From positions 186,001 to 250,000 of the forward strand of contig JAUHZO010000005.1 of the NCBI GenBank assembly GCA_030425925.1: 64,000 bases of DNA. The letters run 5' to 3'. Positions 1-8,176 of the stretch are shown piece after piece. Below the pieces are notes generated by a model. That model was not told the origin of the DNA and searched no databases. It was given only the letters and a program-made list of their open reading frames with translations. Position numbers and translations under genes: made by a program. The first letter of the stretch is position 1; each line of letters begins with the position of its first letter. The DNA comes from Alphaproteobacteria bacterium. Lineage in GTDB: Bacteria; Pseudomonadota; Alphaproteobacteria; Rhodobacterales; Rhodobacteraceae.

Positions 1-282
1 GGCTTCTCGGCCAACAGCCAGGCCAAGGCGGCGGCCATGGCGATCCGTGGGGCCCTGACCGGCAGCCGCGTGTTCCCGGCCAAGTATTCCAACACCTGCT
101 GGTCGCTGATCGCGCCCGAGGACGGGATCAAGGTCGGGGCCGCCTACGAGCCCACCGCCGAAAAGATCGCCAGCGTGTCGAGCTTTGTCAGCCAGACCGG
201 CGAAGACGCGGCGCTGCGCAAGACGACATACGAGGAAAGCCTCGGCTGGTATGCGGGCATCACTGCCGACATGTTCGGCTGA
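1..282 (+). CDS. Sulfide dehydrogenase (flavocytochrome c) flavoprotein, C-terminal end (SoxF/FccB type), partial
   Basis: The gene enters from the left edge and only its last 93 residues are visible. They match the FCSD flavin-binding C-terminal domain: an ANSQAK segment, a YSNTCWSLIAPEDG block carrying the cysteine that in FccB takes part in the redox-active disulfide, and a final ITADMFG. Family members are periplasmic FAD proteins that oxidise sulfide and pass electrons to a c-type cytochrome, and in roseobacters soxF usually closes the sox thiosulfate operon. A strong stem-loop with a T-rich tail follows 25 bases after the stop, as expected for the last gene of an operon. The family call rests on the C-terminal domain only; the upstream sox genes are outside the window. 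Confidence 0.75.
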   Translation, partial: GFSANSQAKAAAMAIRGALTGSRVFPAKYSNTCWSLIAPEDGIKVGAAYEPTAEKIASVSSFVSQTGEDAALRKTTYEESLGWYAGITADMFG

Positions 283-306
283 TCCGGCGTCATTGCGAAA
301 TTGCAG

Positions 307-343
307 GCCGGCGCGCCCTTTGGGTGCGCCGGCTTTGCTTTTT
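307..343 (+). terminator. Rho-independent terminator after the SoxF-like gene
   Basis: A 12-bp stem (307-318 with 322-333, one G-T pair) closes a three-base ttt loop and is followed by tttgcttttt. It lies between the SoxF-like stop at 282 and the convergent photolyase-like stop at 343. Confidence 0.8.
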
Positions 344-1569
344 CAGGCGACTTGGCGCAGGTTCATCTCGTCCAGAAGGCGCGGGATCTGTGCCTTGAAC
401 TTGAAGAACCCCGCTTTGGCATGCGGCCAGGCGCGTCGGTCATGGTTGCGGAGCGGCCGGACCACCGGCAGGCCGGTCACCGCGCGCAGCGTATCCGCCA
501 CCGGGCCCACCGGCGCATGGGCGGTCACGATCTGCGCCGCGCCGCTGTCGCGGGCCCAGTCCGCGATGTCCTGTGCCGTCTGCAGCCTCTCGGTCAGCGG
601 CCCCAGCCGTGCCGACCAGCGCGCCGCCGTCTCGGCCATCAGCGCGTCGCGAAAGCCCAGAACCGCCGGGGCCATCGCCAGCGGCGAGGCATTGCCGCGG
701 GCTGCCAATGTCGCGCAGGCCACCGGCTGCAGGCCGGAGGCCAGCAGCCAGCCGGGGCTCAGATCGTCCTCGTGCAGCAGGATGGCGGTGGGCCGCGCCG
801 GATCGATCCCTTCGGAGGCGGGCAGCGGCCCGGGCGGCGGAGGCGGCGGGCCTTCAAGCGCGGTGGCGTCTGTGTTCAGAACGCCCGGAGGCGGATTGAA
901 CCGGCCTTCGGTATATTCGGCGATGTTGGACGCGCGGGCGACATAGGCCTTGCCCACCGTCTGCAAACCGGCCACCCAGCGCCAGGACAACGTGTTGGAG
1001 GCCGGATCGCCATCCAGCAGGTGGCGCAGAAAGAAATCCGCCCCCAGGGCCCAGGGCAGGCGCAGGGTGAAGATCCAGATCGAGGCAAACCACATGCGGG
1101 CATGGTTGTGCAGATAGCCAGTGTCCACCAGTTCCTGCGCCCAGGCATCGAAACAGTCGATCCCGGTCTGCCCGAGGCACGCCGCCTCCCAGTGCGCGCG
1201 CAGACCGGCTTCGCTCTGCACCCGGTCCAGCGCGCGGCGCAACTCGGCCTGATAGGCCGTCCAGACAGCGGGCCGCATCTCCAGCCAGCCTTTCCAGTAG
1301 GTGCGCCAGAACACCTCCATCACGAACTTGTCCGCCGCGGCCCGCGAGTGGCGCCCGAGCACGGCGCACAGGACCTCTTCTTCGGTCACGACCCGGTGCC
1401 GCAGCCAGGGTGACAGGCGCGACACATGCCGGTGTTGCCCCGGGCCAAGGTCGAAATTGCGCCGCGCCGCATAGGCGCGCCCGGCATCGGGCAGAAAGGC
1501 CTGAAGCCGCGCCAGCGCGGCGTGGCGGGTGGCGGCAAAGGCCGGGGCGGAATTGGGGACGTCTTGCAT
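343..1569 (-). CDS. FAD-binding photolyase/cryptochrome-related protein with domain order reversed
   Basis: A 408-residue protein. Residues about 1-230 resemble the helical FAD-binding half of photolyases: LSPWLRHR, a [15 protein letters not shown] block, [23 protein letters not shown] and [13 protein letters not shown]. In ordinary photolyases an alpha/beta antenna domain precedes this half. Here a proline-rich linker follows it (about 245), and then an alpha/beta-like segment (about 260-408: [41 protein letters not shown]) that reads like a divergent antenna domain placed at the C terminus. The start at 1569 was chosen because the alignable protein begins there; farther-upstream starts add only non-homologous sequence overlapping the clpP leader. 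Whether it repairs DNA or acts as a light sensor cannot be told from sequence. Divergent from clpP. Confidence 0.85.
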   Translation of the reverse strand: MQDVPNSAPAFAATRHAALARLQAFLPDAGRAYAARRNFDLGPGQHRHVSRLSPWLRHRVVTEEEVLCAVLGRHSRAAADKFVMEVFWRTYWKGWLEMRPAVWTAYQAELRRALDRVQSEAGLRAHWEAACLGQTGIDCFDAWAQELVDTGYLHNHARMWFASIWIFTLRLPWALGADFFLRHLLDGDPASNTLSWRWVAGLQTVGKAYVARASNIAEYTEGRFNPPPGVLNTDATALEGPPPPPPGPLPASEGIDPARPTAILLHEDDLSPGWLLASGLQPVACATLAARGNASPLAMAPAVLGFRDALMAETAARWSARLGPLTERLQTAQDIADWARDSGAAQIVTAHAPVGPVADTLRAVTGLPVVRPLRNHDRRAWPHAKAGFFKFKAQIPRLLDEMNLRQVA

Positions 1570-1629
1570 GGCGCTCAGGGTAGGCGGCAAACCGCCAGCT
1601 TCAAGCGCGGGGCGAAAAACCGTGGCCCC

Positions 1630-1658
1630 CTTGCGGGTCCTCCGGGGCGACACTAAGA
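1630..1658 (+). promoter_or_regulatory. Possible heat-shock-type promoter for clpP
   Basis: CTTGCG at 1630-1635, a 17-base spacer, then CTAAGA at 1653-1658. The -35 resembles the alphaproteobacterial RpoH CTTG element, and the -10 is a weak match. It lies 57 bases before the clpP start. ClpP is a usual RpoH target, so the site is plausible but weak. Confidence 0.3.
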
Positions 1659-1714
1659 CTCTGTTAATCCCATGGCGATACGCCTTTCCCCCTAGCAGCA
1701 GCAGGCAGGTTCCG

Positions 1715-2344
1715 ATGAAAGACCCGATCGACACGTACATGAACACGCTGGTCCCCATGGTGGTGGAACAGACCAGCCGGGGCGAACGTGCCTATGACAT
1801 CTTCTCGCGCCTCCTGAAGGAGCGCATCGTCTTCGTGAACGGCCCGGTGCATGACGGCATGTCGACGCTGGTGGTGGCCCAGTTGCTGCACCTGGAGGCG
1901 GAAAACCCCAAGAAGGAAATCAGCATGTACATCAACAGCCCCGGCGGGTCCGTCGTGGCGGGGATGAGCATCTATGACACCATGCAGTACATCAAGCCCA
2001 AGGTATCGACGCTGGTCTGCGGGCTGGCGGCCTCGATGGGATCGGTGATTGCGGTGGGCGGCGAAAAGGGCATGCGCTATTCGCTGCCCAACGCGGAATT
2101 CCTGGTGCACCAGCCGTCGGGCGGCACCCAGGGCACCGCGGCCGACATCATGATCTCGGCCCGCCACATCGAACAGACGCGGGAACGGATGTACCAGCTT
2201 TACCAGCGTCATACCGGCCAGGACTACGACACCGTCCGCGACGCGCTGGACCGCGACAAGTGGATGACCCCCGAGGAAGCCAAGGACTGGGGCCATATCG
2301 ACGACATCGTCACCAGCCGCGAAAAGGCTGACGACGACGCATAA
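1715..2344 (+). CDS. clpP: ATP-dependent Clp protease proteolytic subunit ClpP
   Basis: A 209-residue serine protease subunit, full length for the family. It forms the tetradecameric chamber that degrades proteins unfolded by ClpX or ClpA. The catalytic triad is readable: Ser107 in GLAASMGS, His132 in [10 protein letters not shown] and Asp181 in LDRDKWM, with spacings identical to E. coli ClpP. The start at 1715 follows a purine-rich gcaggcaggttccg leader and gives the usual short N terminus ([19 protein letters not shown]). clpX lies 155 bases downstream on the same strand behind its own hairpin and possible promoter, so the two may be only partly co-transcribed. Confidence 0.97.
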   Translation: MKDPIDTYMNTLVPMVVEQTSRGERAYDIFSRLLKERIVFVNGPVHDGMSTLVVAQLLHLEAENPKKEISMYINSPGGSVVAGMSIYDTMQYIKPKVSTLVCGLAASMGSVIAVGGEKGMRYSLPNAEFLVHQPSGGTQGTAADIMISARHIEQTRERMYQLYQRHTGQDYDTVRDALDRDKWMTPEEAKDWGHIDDIVTSREKADDDA

Positions 2345-2355
2345 GCATCAGGCAG

Positions 2356-2379
2356 GGTGCGGCCGGCCTTGGCCGCACC
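2356..2379 (+). terminator. Stem-loop after clpP
   Basis: A 9-bp perfect stem GGTGCGGCC/GGCCGCACC with a six-base loop, 12 bases after the clpP stop, followed by gggaaatttc rather than a clear T run. It probably attenuates or terminates clpP transcription. Confidence 0.5.
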
Positions 2380-2392
2380 GGGAAATTTCGGA

Positions 2393-2421
2393 TTGTCCTG
2401 CCCCCACCGCTGCCCTAAGCT
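2393..2421 (+). promoter_or_regulatory. Possible clpX promoter
   Basis: TTGTCC at 2393-2398, a 17-base spacer and TAAGCT at 2416-2421, just after the clpP hairpin and 78 bases before clpX. It is a moderate match to a housekeeping promoter. Confidence 0.35.
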
Positions 2422-2499
2422 GGCTCAACACGGGGGCCAGACGACCGGGGCAGCCAGACCGGGCCGCCGAGGGCAGACAAGGGCCGAGAAGGGTACGAC

Positions 2500-3765
2500 A
2501 TGGCAACGAATTCAGGCGGCGACAGCAAGAACACGCTCTACTGCAGCTTCTGCGGCAAGAGCCAGCACGAGGTGCGCAAGCTGATCGCGGGCCCGACGGT
2601 GTTCATCTGCGACGAATGCGTCGAACTGTGCATGGACATCATCCGGGAAGAGACCAAGGGCTCGGGCCTGAAATCGTCCGACGGGGTGCCCACGCCGCGC
2701 GAGATCTGCGATGTGCTTGACGATTACGTGATCGGCCAGTTCACCGCGAAACGGGTCCTGTCGGTCGCGGTGCACAATCACTACAAGCGCCTCAACCATG
2801 CCTCCAAAAGCTCGGATATCGAGCTGGCCAAGTCCAACATCCTGCTGATCGGCCCCACCGGCTGCGGCAAGACGCTGCTGGCGCAGACGCTGGCGCGCAT
2901 TCTGGACGTGCCGTTTACCATGGCCGATGCCACCACGCTGACCGAGGCCGGATACGTGGGCGAGGATGTGGAGAATATCATCCTCAAGCTGCTGCAGGCC
3001 AGCGAATACAATGTGGAACGCGCGCAGCGCGGCATCGTCTATATCGACGAGGTCGACAAGATCACGCGCAAGTCCGAAAACCCCTCGATCACCCGTGACG
3101 TGTCGGGTGAGGGCGTGCAGCAGGCGCTGCTGAAGCTGATGGAAGGCACCGTGGCCTCCGTTCCGCCGCAGGGCGGGCGCAAGCATCCTCAGCAGGAATT
3201 CCTGCAGGTGGACACCACCAACATCCTGTTCATCTGCGGCGGGGCCTTTGCCGGGCTCGACAAGATCATCGCACAGCGCGGCAAGGGATCGGCCATGGGC
3301 TTTGGTGCCGATGTGCGCGATGTCGACGAACGCGGCGTTGGCGAGGTGTTCAAGGATCTCGAACCCGAGGATCTGCTGAAGTTCGGTCTGATCCCGGAAT
3401 TTGTCGGTCGTCTGCCGGTGATCGCCACGCTCGAGGATCTGGACGAGGACGCGCTGGTCACCATCCTGACCCAGCCCAAGAATGCGCTGGTCAAGCAGTA
3501 CCAGCGCCTGTTCGAGATGGAAGACACCGAACTCAGCTTTACCGAGGACGCGCTGAGCGCCATCGCCAAGCGCGCGATCGAACGCAAGACCGGCGCGCGC
3601 GGTCTGCGCTCGATCCTCGAAGGCATCCTTCTGGACACCATGTTCGAACTGCCCGGCATGGACGAGGTGACCGAAGTGGTGGTGAACGAAGAAGCCGTGA
3701 CCTCGGACGCCAAGCCGCTGATGATCTATGCCGACCAGAAGAAAGAAGGCACCTCGGCCAGCTGA
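2500..3765 (+). CDS. clpX: ATP-dependent Clp protease ATP-binding subunit ClpX
   Basis: A 421-residue AAA+ unfoldase that recognises tagged substrates and feeds them into ClpP. The N-terminal zinc-binding domain has Cys15, Cys18, Cys37 and Cys40 (CSFC/CDEC). Walker A is GPTGCGKT at 118-125 and Walker B is VYIDEVDKI. The ClpX-specific loop [13 protein letters not shown] and the C-terminal [19 protein letters not shown] are present. Length and order are standard, and gene order clpP-clpX is conserved. A rho-independent terminator follows 25 bases after the stop. Confidence 0.98.
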   Translation: MATNSGGDSKNTLYCSFCGKSQHEVRKLIAGPTVFICDECVELCMDIIREETKGSGLKSSDGVPTPREICDVLDDYVIGQFTAKRVLSVAVHNHYKRLNHASKSSDIELAKSNILLIGPTGCGKTLLAQTLARILDVPFTMADATTLTEAGYVGEDVENIILKLLQASEYNVERAQRGIVYIDEVDKITRKSENPSITRDVSGEGVQQALLKLMEGTVASVPPQGGRKHPQQEFLQVDTTNILFICGGAFAGLDKIIAQRGKGSAMGFGADVRDVDERGVGEVFKDLEPEDLLKFGLIPEFVGRLPVIATLEDLDEDALVTILTQPKNALVKQYQRLFEMEDTELSFTEDALSAIAKRAIERKTGARGLRSILEGILLDTMFELPGMDEVTEVVVNEEAVTSDAKPLMIYADQKKEGTSAS

Positions 3766-3790
3766 CGGTCGGGGACATCACAGACGCGAC

Positions 3791-3815
3791 AAGGCGGGGG
3801 CATCCCCGCCTTTTT
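3791..3815 (+). terminator. Rho-independent terminator of clpX
   Basis: A 9-bp stem (3791-3799 with 3804-3812), GCAT loop and a TTTTT tail. It ends only 17 bases before the next start codon. Confidence 0.85.
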
Positions 3816-3831
3816 CATGGGAGAGACAGAC

Positions 3832-4191
3832 ATGATCCGGCGCATTTCCTCGGGCGGGGTCTTTGAGCCGCGCATCGGCTATTGCCGCGCGGTGGTGGCG
3901 GGCGGCTTCGTGCACGTGGCCGGCACCGTCGGGCAGGGGGACACGGTGGTGGCGCAGTGCCGCGACGCGCTGGACATCATCGGGCGCGCGCTGGACGAGG
4001 CCGGGGTGGGCTTTGCCGATGTGGTGCGCGTCACCTACTACCTGCCGGACCGGGCCGAGTTCGAAGCCTGCTGGCCGCTGCTCAGCGCCACCTTCGGCGC
4101 GCATCCGCCGGCGGCGACCATGGTGGAATGCGGCCTGATCGACCCGAAATACCGCATCGAGATCGAGGTGACGGCGCTGGCCCGGGCCTGA
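3832..4191 (+). CDS. RidA/YjgF-family protein without the deaminase arginine
   Basis: A 119-residue YjgF/YER057c/UK114-type protein, the size of one subunit of these trimers. Recognisable blocks are HVAGTVGQ, QCRDALDIIGRALDEAG, VVRVTYYLPD and the C-terminal IEIEVTALA. In RidA, an arginine (Arg105 in Salmonella) in the PARS segment catalyses hydrolysis of enamines and imines. Here the matching segment is PAATMVE with Ala95, so classical imine deaminase activity is unlikely and the protein belongs with the Arg-less Rid groups of unknown role. ATG 3832 has a gggagagac ribosome site 5 bases upstream; an ATG at 3817 would bury that site in the coding sequence. Confidence 0.88.
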   Translation: MIRRISSGGVFEPRIGYCRAVVAGGFVHVAGTVGQGDTVVAQCRDALDIIGRALDEAGVGFADVVRVTYYLPDRAEFEACWPLLSATFGAHPPAATMVECGLIDPKYRIEIEVTALARA

Positions 4192-4293
4192 TCCGTGCTG
4201 GCACACACCCCCGCCCGCGTCTTGCGGCGGCCCGCCCACTGGACCTTGGTGCGGGATTTGGCCATAACGGCACACAAATGACAGGAGTCGTCC

Positions 4294-4677
4294 ATGGGCA
4301 TTCTCAACACCCTTCTCCGTGCGGTCACCTGGTGGAACGGGGCCACGCTGAACACGCTCTGGTTCACCGCGCGCCACGGCAAGAAGGTGGGCGAAGACGA
4401 ACAGGGCAACGCCTTTTACCAGTCCCATGACGGCAAGCGCCGCTGGGTGATCTACAATGGCGAAGCCGAGGCAAGCCGCGTCAGCGCCGACTGGCATGGC
4501 TGGCTGCACCACACCTTTGACGACTATCCCGGCGACCAGCCGTTGAAGCGCAAGCCGTGGGAGCAACCGCATCAGGAAAACCTGACCGGTACGGCACAGG
4601 CCTACGCGCCCGCGGGCTCTTTGCGCCGGGCCCAGCCGGCCCAGCGGCAGGATTACGAGGCCTGGAGCCCGGAATGA
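4294..4677 (+). CDS. NDUFA12-family NADH:ubiquinone oxidoreductase accessory subunit
   Basis: A 127-residue homologue of the mitochondrial complex I subunit NDUFA12 (B17.2), found in alphaproteobacteria. Diagnostic features are the N-terminal [35 protein letters not shown] and [13 protein letters not shown]. The family binds the peripheral arm of complex I on the cytoplasmic side and helps assembly; the nuo operon itself is not in the window. The ribosome site acaggag lies about 7 bases before the start. The stop overlaps the next gene by ATGA, so it is translated together with mlaD. Confidence 0.93.
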   Translation: MGILNTLLRAVTWWNGATLNTLWFTARHGKKVGEDEQGNAFYQSHDGKRRWVIYNGEAEASRVSADWHGWLHHTFDDYPGDQPLKRKPWEQPHQENLTGTAQAYAPAGSLRRAQPAQRQDYEAWSPE

Positions 4678-5120
4678 CCCACAGCACCGCCGAGGTGATC
4701 GTGGGTGGCGGCGTATTGGCCGCCGCTTTGGCCTTTGGCCTCTATGCCGTGCAAACCGCCGGCTTTTCCTTGGGCAGCGACGGGTACGAGTTGCGCGCCT
4801 CCTTCCGGTCGCTGGAAGGTGTCAACGTGGGCACCGATGTGCGGCTGGCGGGCGTCAAGATCGGAACCGTGACCGAAATCGCGCTGAATCCTGAAACCTA
4901 CCGCGCCGATACCGTGGTGAGGCTGCGCGACGGCGTGGACATCCCCGATGACAGCGCCATCGTCGTGGCGTCCGAAGGGCTTCTGGGGGGAAATTTCATC
5001 GAGATTTCTCCCGGTGGCTCCCCCTTTTCCTACGCGCCCGGAGATGAGATTCTGGATACGCAGGGCGCGGTCAGCCTCGTGTCGCTGCTGTTGAAATTCG
5101 TCGCGGGCGACGGTCAATGA
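4674..5120 (+). CDS. mlaD: MlaD-type outer membrane lipid asymmetry (MCE) protein
   Basis: A 148-residue MCE-domain protein with one N-terminal membrane segment (about residues 8-26, [19 protein letters not shown]) and a single MCE domain (about 38-115: [35 protein letters not shown]). MlaD forms a periplasmic hexamer bound to the MlaFE ABC transporter that moves phospholipids between inner and outer membranes. The mlaFE genes are not next to it. It overlaps the NDUFA12 gene by four bases and the DUF2155 gene by four bases, so the three genes form a tight translational unit. Confidence 0.92.
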   Translation: MTHSTAEVIVGGGVLAAALAFGLYAVQTAGFSLGSDGYELRASFRSLEGVNVGTDVRLAGVKIGTVTEIALNPETYRADTVVRLRDGVDIPDDSAIVVASEGLLGGNFIEISPGGSPFSYAPGDEILDTQGAVSLVSLLLKFVAGDGQ

Positions 5121-5473
5121 CACGAACGATCCTGGCCTTTCTGTTATGTGCCGCACCTGCCTGGGCACAGGAAGCGGTGAACCCCGGCACCGGGGCCGTT
5201 CTGCGGGCGCTGGACAAGCTGAACGCCAAGGTCTCGGACCTGACGCTGGCCCGGGGCACACGCCAGGCGCTGGGCCGGATCGAGATCGAACTGGCCGAGT
5301 GCCGCTATCCCACCGGCAACCCCTCGGGCGACGCCTATGCTTTCCTGACAATCCGCGAGGCCGGGGTGGCGGACCCGGTGTTTCGTGGCTGGATGGTGGC
5401 CTCGTCCCCGGCGTTGAACCCGATGAATCACCCGCGCTACGACGTCTGGGTGTTGCGCTGCACGACCTCCTGA
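5117..5473 (+). CDS. DUF2155 domain-containing periplasmic protein
   Basis: A 118-residue protein with a clear Sec signal peptide (ILAFLLCAAPAWA, predicted cleavage near residue 18). The DUF2155 body includes a single-Cys LAECRYP and a C-terminal PRYDVWVLRCTT. The family is found in alphaproteobacteria, commonly beside NDUFA12, MlaD and aat, and its function is unknown. The start overlaps mlaD by ATGA. Its 3' end overlaps the convergent aat gene by 37 bases, so the two C-terminal coding sequences share DNA. Confidence 0.88.
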   Translation: MTRTILAFLLCAAPAWAQEAVNPGTGAVLRALDKLNAKVSDLTLARGTRQALGRIEIELAECRYPTGNPSGDAYAFLTIREAGVADPVFRGWMVASSPALNPMNHPRYDVWVLRCTTS

Positions 5474-6075
5474 CCGGAGCGCGCCAGCGGCACCGCGGTG
5501 ATGTCTGCCGCCCCCTCCAGCGCGTGGGCCAGTCGGGCGTGGTAGACGGCCCGTGGGATTTCCTGCCCGCCCAGCGAGGCCAGGTGATCGGTCAGGAATT
5601 GCGTGTCAAACAGGGTGAAGCCCGCGCGCCGCAACAGGTCCACCAGCCAGGCCAGCGCGATCTTGGAGGCGTCCGTGCGGCGCGAGAACATCGACTCGCC
5701 GCAGAACGCGCGGCCCACGGCAACCCCGTAGACGCCACCGGCCAGTGCGCCGTCCATCCAGACCTCCAGCGCGTGGGCGTCGCCCTCGCGGTGCAGCTGG
5801 ACATAGAGCGCCCGGATCTGCGCGTTGATCCAGGTTTCGGAACGGTCGGCGCAGGCGTCCAGAACCGCTTCGAAATCGGTGTTGAGCGTGACACGGTACG
5901 CGTCGCGCCGCAGCCTGCGCGCAAGGCTGCGCGAGATGTGAAAGCCATCCAGCGGGATCACGCCGCGGCGGCGCGGATCGACCCAGAAGATGTCCGGATC
6001 GTCGCGGCTTTCGGCCATGGGAAAGACGCCGGAGCGATAGGCATGCAGAAGCAATTCGGTTGTGATGGTCGTCAT
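5437..6075 (-). CDS. aat: Leucyl/phenylalanyl-tRNA--protein transferase
   Basis: A 212-residue enzyme of the bacterial N-end rule. It moves Leu or Phe from aminoacyl-tRNA to proteins with N-terminal Lys or Arg, marking them for ClpS-ClpAP. Family blocks are present: LLHAYRSGVFPMAE, FWVDPRRRGVIPL, ETWINAQIRALYVQLH, the core ALAGGVYGVAVGRAFCGESMFSR and TDHLASLGG. The start at 6075 (MTTITTELLLHAYR) gives the usual N terminus. Convergent with and overlapping DUF2155. Confidence 0.95.
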   Translation of the reverse strand: MTTITTELLLHAYRSGVFPMAESRDDPDIFWVDPRRRGVIPLDGFHISRSLARRLRRDAYRVTLNTDFEAVLDACADRSETWINAQIRALYVQLHREGDAHALEVWMDGALAGGVYGVAVGRAFCGESMFSRRTDASKIALAWLVDLLRRAGFTLFDTQFLTDHLASLGGQEIPRAVYHARLAHALEGAADITAVPLARSGQEVVQRNTQTS

Positions 6076-6084
6076 GCCGGCCAA

Positions 6085-6121
6085 CCCCCTCCCCAACCCT
6101 CCCCCCGACAGGGGGAGGGGG
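6085..6121. repeat. 37-bp C/G-rich palindromic repeat, copy 1
   Basis: A 37-base element whose outer arms CCCCCTCCCC and GGGGAGGGGG can pair. The same element with one difference occurs at 25272-25308. Both copies lie between two minus-strand genes, just downstream of the stop of the upstream gene. It behaves like a dispersed intergenic repeat of the REP type. Confidence 0.7.
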
Positions 6122-6156
6122 CGCGCTGCGCGGGGTGAGACGCAGAGCCTGTCACC

Positions 6157-7509
6157 TCAATGGTCGAGACCGCCGGTCTCCAGCCACTTTTCCAGCCAAT
6201 GGATGTTGTAGGCACCAGTGTGGATGTCCTTTTCGCGCAAGAGCGCGTGGAACAGCGGGACCGTGGTGTCGATGCCGTCGACGATCAGCTCGCCCAGGGC
6301 CCGGTGCAGGCGGGCCAGTGCTTCGGGCCGGTCGCGGCCATGCACGATCAGCTTGGCGATCAGGCTGTCGTAATAGGGCGGGATGCGGTAGCCGTCGTAA
6401 AGCGCGCTGTCCATGCGCACGCCAAGCCCGCCGGGCGCGTGGTAATGCGTGATCGTGCCGGGCGAGGGCGCGAAATTCGGCAGCTTTTCGGCGTTGATCC
6501 GCACCTCGATGGCATGGCCGTTGATGACAAGGTCGTCCTGGGTGAAGGACATCGGCAGGCCGGCCGCCACGCGGATCTGTTCGCGCACCAGGTCGATGCC
6601 AAAGATTGCCTCGGTCACCGGGTGTTCGACCTGCAGGCGGGTGTTCATCTCGATGAAATAGAACGCGCCGTCCTCGTAAAGAAATTCGATGGTGCCCGCG
6701 CCCCGATAGCCCATCTCGGCCACCGCCTTGGCACAGACCGCGCCGATCTCTGCGCGTTCCTCGGGGGTGATGGACGGGCCCGGGGCCTCTTCGAACACCT
6801 TCTGGTGGCGGCGCTGCAGCGAGCAGTCGCGCTCGCCCAGATGCACGCCGCCGCCTTGTCCGTCGCCAAAGACCTGGATCTCGATATGGCGCGGGCGCTG
6901 GAGGTATTTCTCGATATAGACCTCGTCATTGCCGAAGGCGGCCTTGGCCTCGGCCCGGGCGGTGAGGTAGGCGCGCTCCATCTCGGCCTCGTTGCGCGCC
7001 ACCTTCATGCCGCGCCCGCCGCCGCCGGCGGTGGCCTTGATGATCACCGGATAGCCGAAATCCGCACCGATGGCCCTTGCCTCGTCCAGCGAGGCCACGC
7101 CGCCCTCGGATCCGGGCACCACCGGGATACCAAGCGTCTTTGCGGTTTCCTTCGCGGTGATCTTGTCGCCCATGATGCGGATATGTTCGGCCGAGGGGCC
7201 GATGAAGGTCAGGCCGTGATCCTCGATCACCTGCACAAAGCGCGCGTTTTCGCTCAGAAAGCCATAGCCGGGATGGATGGCCTGCGCGCCCGTCACCTCG
7301 CAGGCCGAGATGATCGCCGGGATCGACAGGTAGCTGTCGGGCGAGGGGGCAGGGCCGATGCAGATGGTTTCGTCCGCCATGCGCACATGCATCGCGTCGG
7401 CATCGGCGGTCGAATGCACCGCAACCGAGGGGATGCCCATCTCGCGGCAGGCGCGGATGACGCGCAGCGCGATCTCGCCGCGATTGGCGATCAGGATCTT
7501 GTCGAACAT
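6157..7509 (-). CDS. accC: Acetyl-CoA carboxylase, biotin carboxylase subunit
   Basis: A 450-residue ATP-grasp enzyme that carboxylates the biotin of AccB at the first committed step of fatty acid synthesis. It begins [19 protein letters not shown]. The glycine-rich ATP loop is [12 protein letters not shown], and the catalytic block [18 protein letters not shown] is intact. C-terminal block [12 protein letters not shown] is present. Length equals E. coli AccC. It follows accB with only 4 bases between them. Confidence 0.97.
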   Translation of the reverse strand: MFDKILIANRGEIALRVIRACREMGIPSVAVHSTADADAMHVRMADETICIGPAPSPDSYLSIPAIISACEVTGAQAIHPGYGFLSENARFVQVIEDHGLTFIGPSAEHIRIMGDKITAKETAKTLGIPVVPGSEGGVASLDEARAIGADFGYPVIIKATAGGGGRGMKVARNEAEMERAYLTARAEAKAAFGNDEVYIEKYLQRPRHIEIQVFGDGQGGGVHLGERDCSLQRRHQKVFEEAPGPSITPEERAEIGAVCAKAVAEMGYRGAGTIEFLYEDGAFYFIEMNTRLQVEHPVTEAIFGIDLVREQIRVAAGLPMSFTQDDLVINGHAIEVRINAEKLPNFAPSPGTITHYHAPGGLGVRMDSALYDGYRIPPYYDSLIAKLIVHGRDRPEALARLHRALGELIVDGIDTTVPLFHALLREKDIHTGAYNIHWLEKWLETGGLDH

Positions 7510-7513
7510 GGGC

Positions 7514-8005
7514 TTACTCGAGGATCACGAGGGGCGCACCGTATTCCACCGGCGCGCCATCTTCGACGAGGATGCGCTTGACGGTGCCTGCGCGGGGCGC
7601 GGGGATGTGGTTCATCGTCTTCATCGCCTCGACGATCAGCAGCGTGTCACCTTCGCTGACGGTGGCGCCGACGCTGATGAAGGCGGGCGCGCCCGGTTCG
7701 GCCTGCATGTAGACGGTGCCCACCATGGGCGAGGTCACGGCACCGGGATGCGCGGCCGGGTCTTCGGGCAGGGCGGCGGCGGGGGCGGCGGCAGGATAGG
7801 CCGCGGCAACCGGGGCGGGGGCGGCGGCCACGGGGGCTGCGGCGGGGGCCGCAACCATGGCGGCGGCGCGGCTGACCCGGACATTCAGGCTGTCATCCTC
7901 GCCGTATTCGCGCATGACCTCCAGCTCGGTCAGGTCGTTTTCCTGCAAAAGCTCGGCCAGCGCCTTGATGAAGGCGACATCCGCCTCGTGTCGATCTGTG
8001 CTCAT
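7514..8005 (-). CDS. accB: Acetyl-CoA carboxylase biotin carboxyl carrier protein
   Basis: A 163-residue carrier protein. Residues 1-45 are a conserved helical N terminus, about 50-85 an Ala/Pro-rich flexible linker, and about 90-163 the biotinyl domain with Lys129 in EAMKTMN as the biotin site. The start at 8005 is set by a gcgaggatggt ribosome site; an in-frame ATG at 8038 adds 11 unconserved residues. accB is first in accB-accC, and the 171-base gap to the divergent synthetase gene should hold both promoters. Confidence 0.96.
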   Translation of the reverse strand: MSTDRHEADVAFIKALAELLQENDLTELEVMREYGEDDSLNVRVSRAAAMVAAPAAAPVAAAPAPVAAAYPAAAPAAALPEDPAAHPGAVTSPMVGTVYMQAEPGAPAFISVGATVSEGDTLLIVEAMKTMNHIPAPRAGTVKRILVEDGAPVEYGAPLVILE

Positions 8006-8176
8006 ACCATCCTCGCCCGTTCCTTTTTGGTCCGACACGACCGGACCTTGGCGGATCGCTTATAGGGCATGCGCAGGGCGGTGAAAAGCGATGCCCCGCC
8101 GATTTGCCGGGTGGCGGCGGCGATTGCCATTCCTCGCGCCGCTGGGTTTACTGCGGACAAAGAGGGAGGATGCAGG

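Noticed and set aside
185-946. Long plus-strand open frames across 185-1413
   Set aside because: They lie opposite the photolyase-like gene, have skewed Arg/Ala/Pro composition, no ribosome site and no domain. The GC-rich sequence keeps opposite frames open.
2357-2584. A small plus-strand frame across the clpP-clpX gap
   Set aside because: It overlaps the clpX start in another frame, has no ribosome site, and crosses the clpP hairpin.
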